Source: CADDZO01 sp035294145 (lineage in GTDB: Bacteria > Chloroflexota > Dormibacteria > Dormibacterales > Dormibacteraceae). Taken from it: a stretch of 15,293 nt of DNA. Numbering within the stretch: the stretch's first letter is position 1; the number at the start of each line of letters is the position of its first letter. Where the stretch lies: assembly GCA_035294145.1 (NCBI GenBank), contig DATGLL010000283.1, forward strand, positions 1 to 15,293, given 5' to 3'. Both the position numbers and the translations under genes were made by a program. Of this stretch, positions 1 through 5,679 are shown in pieces. The notes under the pieces are model-generated. The model worked only from the letters and a program-made list of their open reading frames with translations, was not told the origin of the DNA and did not search any database.

Positions 1-1
1 G

Positions 2-412
2 ACCGGGGTGTGGTTCCAGACCGCCGACGGGGACGAGCGGGAGACGCACTACCCGCTGGGCATGTACATGGACCGCTTCTCCGCCCCCCGGGAGCCCGGG
101 CTGCTGCTCCTCTACGCCGCGGGCAACGCCTTCGTCCGCGATCTCGGCCCGGGCGAGACCCTGCTGGTCAAGCCCACGGCGCTGCTCTACAAGGACGCCG
201 GGGTCCAGATGCAGCTGCACTTCGAGCGTCCGGCCGGCACCTGGCGGGCGTGGCGCACGTGGGGCGAGCGCTACGTCTGGCTGCGGCTGCACGGGCCAGG
301 GAGGGTGGCCGTCCATTCGGCCTACGGACGCTTCGAGGACCCGGGGTCCAACCTGGTCCGCAGCTCGCCGGCCACGAGCTGGTCCTGGCAGGGCCCGGGC
401 TGGTCCTGGTAG
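2..412 (+). CDS. AIM24 family protein (C-terminal part, cut by window edge)
   Basis: The frame is open to the first base, so the gene begins upstream and only its last ~136 residues are seen. The visible part has the AIM24 pattern: short glycine-spaced beta-strands (GVWFQT, LLLLYAAGNAF), a central acidic/glycine turn (LGPGETLLVKP) and a closing strand segment (YVWLRLHGPGRVAVHSAYGR). In this beta-helical family the last strands usually carry a G-P-G-x-V motif, and that is present here. No function is firmly established for bacterial AIM24 proteins; the name comes from a yeast mitochondrial homologue. The tail is rich in Ser, Trp and Gly (ATSWSWQGPGWSW), which is unusual for the family and may be strain-specific. 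The next gene starts ~196 bases downstream, so it is probably a separate unit. Confidence 0.75.
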   Translation, partial: TGVWFQTADGDERETHYPLGMYMDRFSAPREPGLLLLYAAGNAFVRDLGPGETLLVKPTALLYKDAGVQMQLHFERPAGTWRAWRTWGERYVWLRLHGPGRVAVHSAYGRFEDPGSNLVRSSPATSWSWQGPGWSW

Positions 413-416
413 GACC

Positions 417-468
417 GAGGGCCGGGCCCTGTCGGGCCGGTGAGCGTCCGGGATCGCGCACGGCCCTC
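417..468. terminator. GC-rich stem-loop after the AIM24 gene
   Basis: Five bases after the AIM24 stop, GAGGGCCG (417-424) is complementary to CGGCCCTC (461-468), and a smaller GGCCC/GGGCC hairpin lies between the arms. There is no T-run, so this is not a classical intrinsic terminator, but the position fits a transcript-end structure. The rest of the interval to 608 shows no further gene. Confidence 0.35.
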
Positions 469-608
469 CCCGCTCGCCGGCGGAGCGTAACCCCGGCCGG
501 TACTCGGACAGAGATGGAGAGGGGCGTGGTGCAGGAGATGGACGCGGCCTCAGAATGCGAGGGTGGCGTCGTGGCCAACCGGGGAGTGATGTGCGAGGCT
601 AGGGGAGG

Positions 609-1157
609 ATGACCGGGAGGCTCGGGCCTCAACAGGAATCCTCGCCGCCGGAAGGGGAGGTCGTCCGTCTCCCCCAGCCGGCCGACATGCTGGACCTCGT
701 GCTCGAGGACCTGGAGCTGGTGTACGCCTACATCTTCGCCAGGGTGGGCAATCGGGCCGACGCCGAGGACCTGACCCAGCAGGTCGCGATCCGGGCCATC
801 CCACGCCTGCGCGCGGGGGCGGGCCCGAACGCGATCCGGGCCTATCTCTTCGCGACCGCGCGCTCGGTGCTGGCCACCTTCTGGTCGGCGCGCTTCGGGC
901 TGCCCGAGGAGGAGCTGCGCGAGGACCTCTGGGTCGAGCCTCGGGAGCCCGACGCCGCCGGGCCTGTGGAGCGGGTGGAGCGGATCCTGGATCGGCTGCC
1001 GGCGAACTACCGCAAGCTGCTCGAGCTGCGGTTCTTGCGTGGCTACTCCTTGAAGGAGGTGGCGCGGGAGCTGGGGACCACGGTGGGCGGGGTCAAGGTG
1101 ATGCAGCTGCGGGCGCTTCGCGCCGCGGCCAAGGTGGCGAGCGATGAGGAGCCGTAG
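609..1157 (+). CDS. ECF-type (sigma-70 family) RNA polymerase sigma factor
   Basis: A 182-aa protein with the two-domain ECF layout. Region 2 is at ~30-95 (VYAYIFARVGNRADAEDLTQ, then AIRAYLFATARSVL). Region 4 is at ~122-175, with LPANYRKLLELRFLRGYSLKEVARELGTT followed by the recognition helix GGVKVMQLRALRAA. It should direct RNA polymerase to a small set of promoters. There is no extra C-terminal domain. The stop at 600-602 makes ATG 609 the first possible start. The purine-rich AGGGGAGG directly abuts that ATG with no spacer, which is poor for a ribosome site, so ATG 687 (residue 27) is a possible alternative that still keeps region 2. The 3' end overlaps the Rieske gene by 14 bases, implying translational coupling and a functional link. 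No classical zinc-type anti-sigma gene follows. Confidence 0.9.
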   Translation: MTGRLGPQQESSPPEGEVVRLPQPADMLDLVLEDLELVYAYIFARVGNRADAEDLTQQVAIRAIPRLRAGAGPNAIRAYLFATARSVLATFWSARFGLPEEELREDLWVEPREPDAAGPVERVERILDRLPANYRKLLELRFLRGYSLKEVARELGTTVGGVKVMQLRALRAAAKVASDEEP

Positions 1158-1854
1158 GCCGGACGAGGAGCGTGCCGCCGACCGCCTGGAGCGGCTGATG
1201 GCCAGGGTCCTGGCCGGTCGGCGCCTCAAGGCCTCGCCCTCGGATGCGGCCGAGCGGGAGGCGATCGTGATGGGGGCACGCCTGGCCGGCTCCCGAGAGA
1301 GCCATCCGCGCATGTCGCCGGCGTTCCGACGAAGGTTGGCCCAGATCGTGGCCTCGGGCGCCCCACCCGACCGGGTCGTGTCCCGGCGGCTGGCGCTGGC
1401 CGCGGGGTTGAGCCTCGCCGTCGGCACCGTCGGGGGGGCGTTCCTGGAGCGCCTGACCGGCCTCAGCCGGCTGGGCCAGCCGGCCGAGGGAAGCCGCCCG
1501 GCCAGGCCGAGGCGGGAGGTCCTGGAGCCCAGGGCGGCCCTGGGCCGCTGGGCGGACACCGGGATCCACGTGAGCGAGCTGGTCGAGGGCGTCCCGCGGC
1601 GGGTGGTGGCGGGGGCGATCGGGGCGTTCGTGGTGCGCCGGGGCCAGCAGGTGATCGGGATGTCGGCGATGTGCACCCACCTGCCCTGCGAGCTGGTCTG
1701 GCGGGCTGAGGATCGCGTGTTCCTGTGCCCCTGCCACGGTCTGACCTTCGACGTGCAGGGGCAGTCGCTGGACCTGCGCTATCCGCTGCCCGCCCTGCCG
1801 CTGGTCAGGGTGCGCGTTCGCGACGATGGCCGAGTGGAGGTGCTAGGGACGTGA
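1144..1854 (+). CDS. Tat-anchored Rieske [2Fe-2S] protein, candidate redox-sensing partner of the sigma factor
   Basis: A 236-aa protein in three parts. Residues 1-80 are a charged, helical cytoplasmic segment (LERLMARVLAGRRLKASPSD; MSPAFRRRLAQIVA). Residues 80-105 are a Tat-like signal anchor, with twin Arg81-Arg82 in VVSRRLALAAGLSLAVG. Residues ~140-236 are a Rieske domain. Cluster ligands are Cys177 and His179 (CTH) and Cys195 and His198 (CPCH). Cys182 and Cys197 can form the disulfide typical of bc1/b6f-type, high-potential Rieske proteins. No cytochrome b gene is beside it, so an electron-transport role as a bc complex subunit is not supported locally. The start overlaps the sigma gene end, and its own stop overlaps the next start (GTGA). 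Inference: the N-terminal segment binds the sigma factor and the exported Rieske domain senses redox state. An ordinary Rieske electron carrier remains possible. Confidence 0.88.
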   Translation: MRSRRPDEERAADRLERLMARVLAGRRLKASPSDAAEREAIVMGARLAGSRESHPRMSPAFRRRLAQIVASGAPPDRVVSRRLALAAGLSLAVGTVGGAFLERLTGLSRLGQPAEGSRPARPRREVLEPRAALGRWADTGIHVSELVEGVPRRVVAGAIGAFVVRRGQQVIGMSAMCTHLPCELVWRAEDRVFLCPCHGLTFDVQGQSLDLRYPLPALPLVRVRVRDDGRVEVLGT

Positions 1855-2111
1855 GCACGCCGCGAGATGGCATCGAACGGACCCGGCTGCGGGCCCTCGA
1901 CCTCTGCCTGCAGCTGTTGGAGGACGCGCTGGCCGCGGGGAAGGTGCGCGTGGACGGCCCCCTGGCCTACCGCTTACGTCACGTGCTCGGCGCCGGAGGG
2001 TTGATCCCCGACCATCGCCTCGAGGGCCGGCGCATCGACCGGGTGCTCGACGACGTCTTCGACCTCCAGGCGCAGCTGCTCGGCCAGGACGACCAGCGGG
2101 CGGCGGGCTGA
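1851..2111 (+). CDS. Small hypothetical protein, third gene of the sigma-Rieske unit
   Basis: An 86-aa product starting at GTG 1851, which overlaps the Rieske stop in a GTGA junction. This start is preferred over an upstream in-frame ATG because the added N-terminus would lie wholly inside the Rieske gene and looks like shadow sequence. The protein is predicted mainly helical and soluble, without signal or membrane segment. Its residues include TRLRALDLCLQLLEDALAAG and RRIDRVLDDVFDLQAQLLGQ. One Cys is present, near residue 19. I recognise no family. Coupled translation with the sigma and Rieske genes suggests it acts in the same pathway, for example as a soluble accessory of the switch, but no role can be read from the sequence. 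Confidence 0.7.
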   Translation: MSTPRDGIERTRLRALDLCLQLLEDALAAGKVRVDGPLAYRLRHVLGAGGLIPDHRLEGRRIDRVLDDVFDLQAQLLGQDDQRAAG

Positions 2112-2178
2112 GCAGAGCCCGACCGTGGACGGCCTCGCCGTGGGCTACGATCGAATACGCTCGTGCCTGGCGGCACGG

Positions 2179-2223
2179 CTGGTCTCGCCGGCTCGGGGGG
2201 GCCGGCCGCCCCCGGCGAGCCAG
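2179..2223. repeat. Large GC-rich inverted repeat in the leader of the MshC-like gene
   Basis: CTGGTCTCGCCG (2179-2190) pairs with CGGCGAGCCAG (2213-2223) with one extra T, and an inner GGGGG/CCCCC stem closes on a short loop. It lies 67 bases after the stop at 2111 and ~180 bases before the next gene, with no T-run. It could end the sigma-Rieske transcript or be a structured leader element. A weak -10-like TACGAT lies just upstream at 2146-2151. Within 2112-2404 nothing else is gene-like; no T-box signature was found. Confidence 0.45.
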
Positions 2224-2404
2224 GGGCCGTGATGGTTGCTTGAGAGGAGGCGCTGGTGATCCCCGACTGGAGATTGAGGAGAGCCCAAGGCGACGGCAAG
2301 GCAGGGGCAGAGGGCCGGGCCCCGGCGATGGCCCCGGAACCGGAGGCCGGGGGACGGTCGGGAGGACGCCAGGATCGGGCTCCCTGCGGGGGCCAGACGC
2401 TGCC

Positions 2405-3667
2405 TTGAGCTCGGAGCCGAGCTGTACCATCCGGATCTTCGACAGCCTGAGCCAGCGGGTGATCCCGCTCCCGCTCTCAGAGCACCCTGATCGGCCCGGG
2501 GCCAGGATGCTCAGGCTGTACGTGTGTGGCGTGACGCCCTACGACTCCGGGCACATGGGTCACGCCTTCACCTTCTGCGCCTTCGACGTGCTGGTCCGCT
2601 GGGCGGAGGCGAGCGGCGTCCACGTCCGCTACGTCCAGAACGTGACCGACGTCGACGACCCCCTCTTCGAGCGAGCGCGTCGCGATGGGGTGGGCTGGAA
2701 GGAGCTGGCGGATCGTGAGCTGGCGCGCCTGCTGAGGGACATGCAGGCGCTCGGCTGGCGGCCGCCAGACGTGATGCCCCGGGTGTCGACCGAGATCCCG
2801 ACCATCCTGGCCGCCATCGACCGCCTGGTCGAGGGAGGCTACACCTACCAGACCGACGCGCTCTACTATGCCGCGGATCGCTACCCCGGCTACGGGCAGC
2901 TCTCCCACCTCAGCCGGCTCTCGATGCGTCGCAAGCTGCGGGACGAGGGCCTGCTGGGGGAGGTGGGGCCGGGGGCGAAGCGCGACCCGCTGGACTTCCC
3001 GCTCTGGCGCCGTTCGGCCCCCGACGAGCCCTCCTGGCCCTCGCCGTACGGCGAGGGCCGCCCCGGCTGGCACATCGAGTGCTCGGCGATGTCCATGCGC
3101 TACCTGGGCGACCAGGTCGATGTGCACGGTGGCGGCCGGGACCTGCGCTTCTCGCACCACGAGTCGGAGCGGGCGCAGTCGGAGTCGTTGACCGGCTGCC
3201 CCCCCTTCGCGCACGCCTGGATGCACACGGGCATGGTCCGCTACCAGGGGCACAAGATGTCCAAGTCGCTGGGCAACCTGGTGGTGGTCCCCGAGGTCCT
3301 GGAGCGGGTCCCGGCGGCTGCGCTTCGCCTCTACCTGGTGTCCCATCGGTATCGGAGGGACTGGTCGTTTCGGTGGGAGGACCTGGCCAAGGCCGCCCGG
3401 CTCGCGGCTGACCTGGCTCGTCTCCTCGACCCGCACCGGGGCCCGAGGACCGAGGCCCGGGATGGGTCGAAGGAGGCCGGAGGGACGGGGCGGGGCGCCC
3501 CTCCGGACGCCTCCCCCGACCTCGTCGCCGCCTTCTCCGCCGCCCTGGACGACGATCTCGACACCCCCAGAGCGCTGCGGGCGCTGCGCGCCGCCGTGCG
3601 CCGGGGCGACGCCGCCGCGGCCCGTTGGATGGCGGGCATCCTCTGTGGCGACACAGCCCTCGGGTAG
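2405..3667 (+). CDS. mshC: MshC-like cysteine ligase (CysRS-related class I ligase)
   Basis: Family members join activated cysteine either to GlcN-Ins (MshC, mycothiol synthesis) or to tRNA-Cys (CysRS). Numbering from TTG 2405 gives 420 aa, close to MshC size (~410) and shorter than CysRS (~460). Visible motifs: zinc ligands Cys41, Cys226, His251 and Glu255 with CysRS/MshC spacing; HMGH at 50-53 in the HIGH position; KMSKS at 284-288. The segment CGVTPYDSGHMGHA matches MshC (TPYD, HxGH) rather than CysRS (TVYD, HIGN). DDDLDTPRALRAL near the end and the missing anticodon-binding tail also favour MshC. A Gly-rich ~30-residue linker (343-370) is an insertion. TTG 2405 is chosen because the conserved IRIFDS strand precedes ATG 2507; the frame stays open to TTG 2240 but that extension is low-complexity. 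Substrate identity is inferred. Confidence 0.75.
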   Translation: MSSEPSCTIRIFDSLSQRVIPLPLSEHPDRPGARMLRLYVCGVTPYDSGHMGHAFTFCAFDVLVRWAEASGVHVRYVQNVTDVDDPLFERARRDGVGWKELADRELARLLRDMQALGWRPPDVMPRVSTEIPTILAAIDRLVEGGYTYQTDALYYAADRYPGYGQLSHLSRLSMRRKLRDEGLLGEVGPGAKRDPLDFPLWRRSAPDEPSWPSPYGEGRPGWHIECSAMSMRYLGDQVDVHGGGRDLRFSHHESERAQSESLTGCPPFAHAWMHTGMVRYQGHKMSKSLGNLVVVPEVLERVPAAALRLYLVSHRYRRDWSFRWEDLAKAARLAADLARLLDPHRGPRTEARDGSKEAGGTGRGAPPDASPDLVAAFSAALDDDLDTPRALRALRAAVRRGDAAAARWMAGILCGDTALG

Positions 3668-3685
3668 GCGAGGACGTCCGCCTAC
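3664..3685. terminator. Shared stem-loop with both stop codons in its arms
   Basis: GTAGGCG (3664-3670) and CGCCTAC (3679-3685) form a perfect 7-bp stem around an 8-base loop that itself contains a GGACGTCC palindrome. The TAG of the + strand ligase gene (3665-3667) pairs with the TAG of the - strand zinc-ribbon gene (3682-3684). It is likely a bidirectional transcript end, though it has no T-run. Confidence 0.5.
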
Positions 3686-3984
3686 GCCACCTCCAGCTCG
3701 GCCCCGCAGTTCGGGCAGTCCTCCCCCGGGAGGATGCTGACCAGGGTCTCGCAGCGGGGGCAGAGGATGTCCACGGCCACGGCCGCCCGCTCGCTGGCCG
3801 CTTCCTCCGCCATCGACTCGGGCACCGCGCCCAGGTCGGCGGCGGGGGCGCCGCAGCGCGCGCACAGGTAGCCGGGCTGCACGACCTCGTGGCTCTGGTA
3901 GCGGCCGCTGGCGTCGACCGTCACCTCGGCGAAGATGGCCCGAAAGCTCGTGCCTCCGCAGCGACGGGTGCAGACCAGCCACAT
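3682..3984 (-). CDS. Small zinc-ribbon protein with four cysteine pairs
   Basis: A 100-aa protein starting at ATG 3984. It has four Cys pairs: C5/C9 (CTRRC), C49/C52 (CARC), then CPRC near residue 77 and CPNC near residue 91. Two zinc ribbons are therefore likely: an outer C-x3-C with CARC, and a C-terminal rubredoxin-like CPRC...CPNC ribbon. The middle is acidic and Ala-rich (ESMAEEAASERAA). No enzyme signature is seen. The longer open frame upstream of 3984 lies antisense to the 4063 gene and reads like shadow sequence. A TAAGCT hexamer 7 bases before the ATG supports this start and a leaderless mRNA. The function is unknown; binding nucleic acid or protein through zinc ribbons is typical of the fold but not demonstrated. 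Confidence 0.75.
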   Translation of the reverse strand: MWLVCTRRCGGTSFRAIFAEVTVDASGRYQSHEVVQPGYLCARCGAPAADLGAVPESMAEEAASERAAVAVDILCPRCETLVSILPGEDCPNCGAELEVA

Positions 3985-3991
3985 GCCGAGC

Positions 3992-4020
3992 AGCTTACCG
4001 GTTGGGCCACGGCCCGTCGG
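3992..4020 (-). promoter_or_regulatory. Candidate leaderless promoter of the zinc-ribbon gene
   Basis: On the - strand, -10 TAAGCT (3992-3997, TANNNT type) ends 7 bases before the ATG at 3984. A weak -35 CCGACG (4015-4020) lies 17 bp upstream. This spacing puts the transcription start at or next to the start codon. It is back-to-back with the promoter at 4029-4056. Confidence 0.5.
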
Positions 4021-4028
4021 GAGCCCCG

Positions 4029-4056
4029 GTGACGTCTTCGTCGGGCGTGGCAGACT
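4029..4056 (+). promoter_or_regulatory. Candidate leaderless promoter of the 90-aa membrane protein gene
   Basis: -35 GTGACG (4029-4034, 4 of 6 to TTGACA) and -10 CAGACT (4051-4056) are separated by 16 bp, and the GTG start is 6 bases further on. No Shine-Dalgarno sequence precedes the start, consistent with leaderless initiation. Confidence 0.5.
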
Positions 4057-4062
4057 GGCCCT

Positions 4063-4335
4063 GTGCGCGGGATCCTGATCGGCTTGGCCCTCTTCGCCCT
4101 GGTGGCCACGAGCGTCCTCTCGCTCCGTCCGGGGGGCCTGCGCGCCCAGCTGCGCAACGTGGCCCGCCGCCTGCGGCTGGCCCTGGTCCTGATCGGCGTC
4201 TACCTGGTGGCCTCGGGGGCGCTCCGGGTCGCCTTCCCCGATGCGCCCTGGGCGGAGCTGGCCATGATTGGGGTTGCGCTGGGCCTGGCGGTCACCTTTG
4301 TGGTCCTGGGCCAGGACCGTCAGCCGGAGTCCTGA
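4063..4335 (+). CDS. Small integral membrane protein, unknown function
   Basis: A 90-aa protein from GTG 4063 with three hydrophobic stretches: ~2-20 (ILIGLALFALVATSVLSL), ~37-56 (LRLALVLIGVYLVASGALRV) and ~65-83 (LAMIGVALGLAVTFVVLG). An Arg-rich cytoplasmic loop at 27-38 (RAQLRNVARRLR) lies between the first two, suggesting that loop faces inside. No family motif is recognised. It is transcribed divergently from the zinc-ribbon gene (78-bp gap) and converges on the MFS gene. There is no ribosome site; the promoter placement suggests a leaderless message. Confidence 0.65.
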   Translation: MRGILIGLALFALVATSVLSLRPGGLRAQLRNVARRLRLALVLIGVYLVASGALRVAFPDAPWAELAMIGVALGLAVTFVVLGQDRQPES

Positions 4336-4359
4336 GCCCCCGGCGTCGCCGGGCTCAGG
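4331..4359. terminator. Shared stem-loop with both stop codons in its arms
   Basis: CCTGAGCCC (4331-4339) pairs perfectly with GGGCTCAGG (4351-4359); an inner GGC/GCC stem and a two-base bulge close the loop. The TGA of the + strand membrane-protein gene (4333-4335) pairs with the TGA of the - strand MFS gene (4355-4357). It is likely a bidirectional transcript end for this convergent pair. Confidence 0.6.
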
Positions 4360-5590
4360 CGACGATGCTCGGGCGCTCGGTGGCATCGCCCTCGTCGCGC
4401 TCCGGGAAGCGCCAGCGGCCGATCGCTCCCACCACCACCACCGGCAGCGTCACCGCGGCACCGACCCAGAACAGGACCCCGTAGCGCTGGGCCTCGGCCA
4501 GGCCGGCCACGGCGGTGGTGCAGAGCCCCGCCCCCAGGAAGGCGGCGGTGGGGAAGAGGGAGGTGGCCGTCCCCCGGGACTCAGGCGCCACCTCGGTGGC
4601 CCAGGTCTGGAAGGTGGAGTGCATGACGGCGTAGGCCACCCCGCAGGTCGCGCTGGCGACGAGGATGGTCGCGATCGATTGGCCGAGCCCGGCCACGACG
4701 AAGCCGAGCAAGAGGCCGCCCCCGCCGACCACGATCAGGAGGTGGGGAGGCACCCGGCTCGTCAGCCGCTTCACCCCTCGGGTGGCCAGGAGCACGGCGA
4801 GGCCGTAGATCGCGACCACGGCCCCGGCCGCCCCCGGGCTCACGCCCTGGGCCTCGAGCGCCGGGGCGAGGAAGGTGAAGAAGCCGAGGACGGCCGCCCC
4901 CTCAGGGATGGTCACCAGGAAGAGGAAGACCATCCAGGGATGGAGCGCCAGCCGACGCAGCTGCGCCAGCGGCCGCTCCAGGTTGACGTCGGGCAGCGAC
5001 TCGGGCAGCCAGCGCAGCGCGAAGGAGAGGACGAGCAGGGCCATCCCCGGGAGCAGGAAGCCCAGCCGCCAGCTGGCGTAGGCGGCGAGCAGGCCCGCGC
5101 CCAGGTTGGCCAGCATCATCCCCACCGCCACCACCGCCAGCAGGTCGGCCACGGCCCGCTGGCGGACCCGGAAGGGGAACCGGTCGCCGATGTAGGTGAG
5201 CGCGCTCGGGAAGAGGCTGCAGATCAGGGCGGCGGTGAGGGCCCGGGCGAGGACCAGCGCCGTCAGGCTCGGGGCCATGGCCGAGAGGATCGCGGCCAGG
5301 CCCGCCCCCAGGCTGGTCACGCGCATGAGCCGAACCCGGCCGAAGCGGTCGGAGAGGAGGCCATAGACGACCTGCATGGCCCCGTAGAGGATGAAGTAGG
5401 CGGTGGCGGCCTGGGTCACCGCGGCCAGGGGCTGGTGCAGGTCCCGCGCGATGGGGATCAGCATCGGCCCCATCGAGAAGCGGTCGACGTACATGATGAA
5501 GGGCCCTGCGTAGAGCAGGCACGAGCGACTGGCCGAGGCCGTCGCCTGGCCGGCCTCCCTCATCACCGGGCCGGTCGGGATCGTGGCCAT
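4355..5590 (-). CDS. Major facilitator superfamily transporter
   Basis: About 411 aa from ATG 5590, with roughly 12 hydrophobic segments in two halves. Motif A lies in the loop after TM2: YGLLSDRFGRVRLMR. A matching but weaker loop between TM8 and TM9 reads RGVKRLTSRVPPHLL. TM1 carries an Asp (MYVDRFSMGPML), common in drug/proton antiporters. MFS carriers exchange or symport small solutes with protons; the substrate cannot be predicted. An in-frame GTG at 5650 would add an Arg-rich, unconserved N-terminus; ATG 5563 is another candidate. No start has a strong ribosome site. It follows the prepilin gene by 89 bp in the same direction, so read-through from the pilus operon is possible, but no functional link is evident. 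Confidence 0.88.
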   Translation of the reverse strand: MATIPTGPVMREAGQATASASRSCLLYAGPFIMYVDRFSMGPMLIPIARDLHQPLAAVTQAATAYFILYGAMQVVYGLLSDRFGRVRLMRVTSLGAGLAAILSAMAPSLTALVLARALTAALICSLFPSALTYIGDRFPFRVRQRAVADLLAVVAVGMMLANLGAGLLAAYASWRLGFLLPGMALLVLSFALRWLPESLPDVNLERPLAQLRRLALHPWMVFLFLVTIPEGAAVLGFFTFLAPALEAQGVSPGAAGAVVAIYGLAVLLATRGVKRLTSRVPPHLLIVVGGGGLLLGFVVAGLGQSIATILVASATCGVAYAVMHSTFQTWATEVAPESRGTATSLFPTAAFLGAGLCTTAVAGLAEAQRYGVLFWVGAAVTLPVVVVGAIGRWRFPERDEGDATERPSIVA

Positions 5591-5679
5591 GCCCCGGCGC
5601 CGGCGTCGCCAGGGCGCGTGCGGTCGGTGTCGATACCAAGATCCTGCCACGGGCCGGGGTCGCGCCGCGCGGGCACCGG

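Noticed and set aside
486..515. Autoregulated ECF promoter upstream of the sigma gene (GTAACC and GGTACTC strings)
   Set aside because: No second matching promoter in the window to compare with and no convincing -10; too weak to call.
168..1676. Long open frame on the - strand (502 codons)
   Set aside because: It runs antisense to the clear AIM24, sigma and Rieske genes and encodes low-complexity Arg/Pro/Ala sequence, as expected when high-GC DNA has few stop codons.
2179..2280. T-box leader before a CysRS-like gene
   Set aside because: The hairpin and the tRNA-synthetase-like gene suggested it, but no AGGGUGGNACCGCG-type T-box sequence is present.
2405..3667. Plain cysteinyl-tRNA synthetase
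   Set aside because: Zinc and KMSKS sites fit, but TPYD/HxGH motifs and the missing anticodon-binding tail favour MshC; kept only as an alternative in the entry.
2477..3982. 501-codon - strand frame opposite the ligase gene
   Set aside because: Antisense to a gene with intact HIGH/KMSKS/zinc motifs; the product has no recognisable domain and is His/Arg/Gly-rich shadow sequence.
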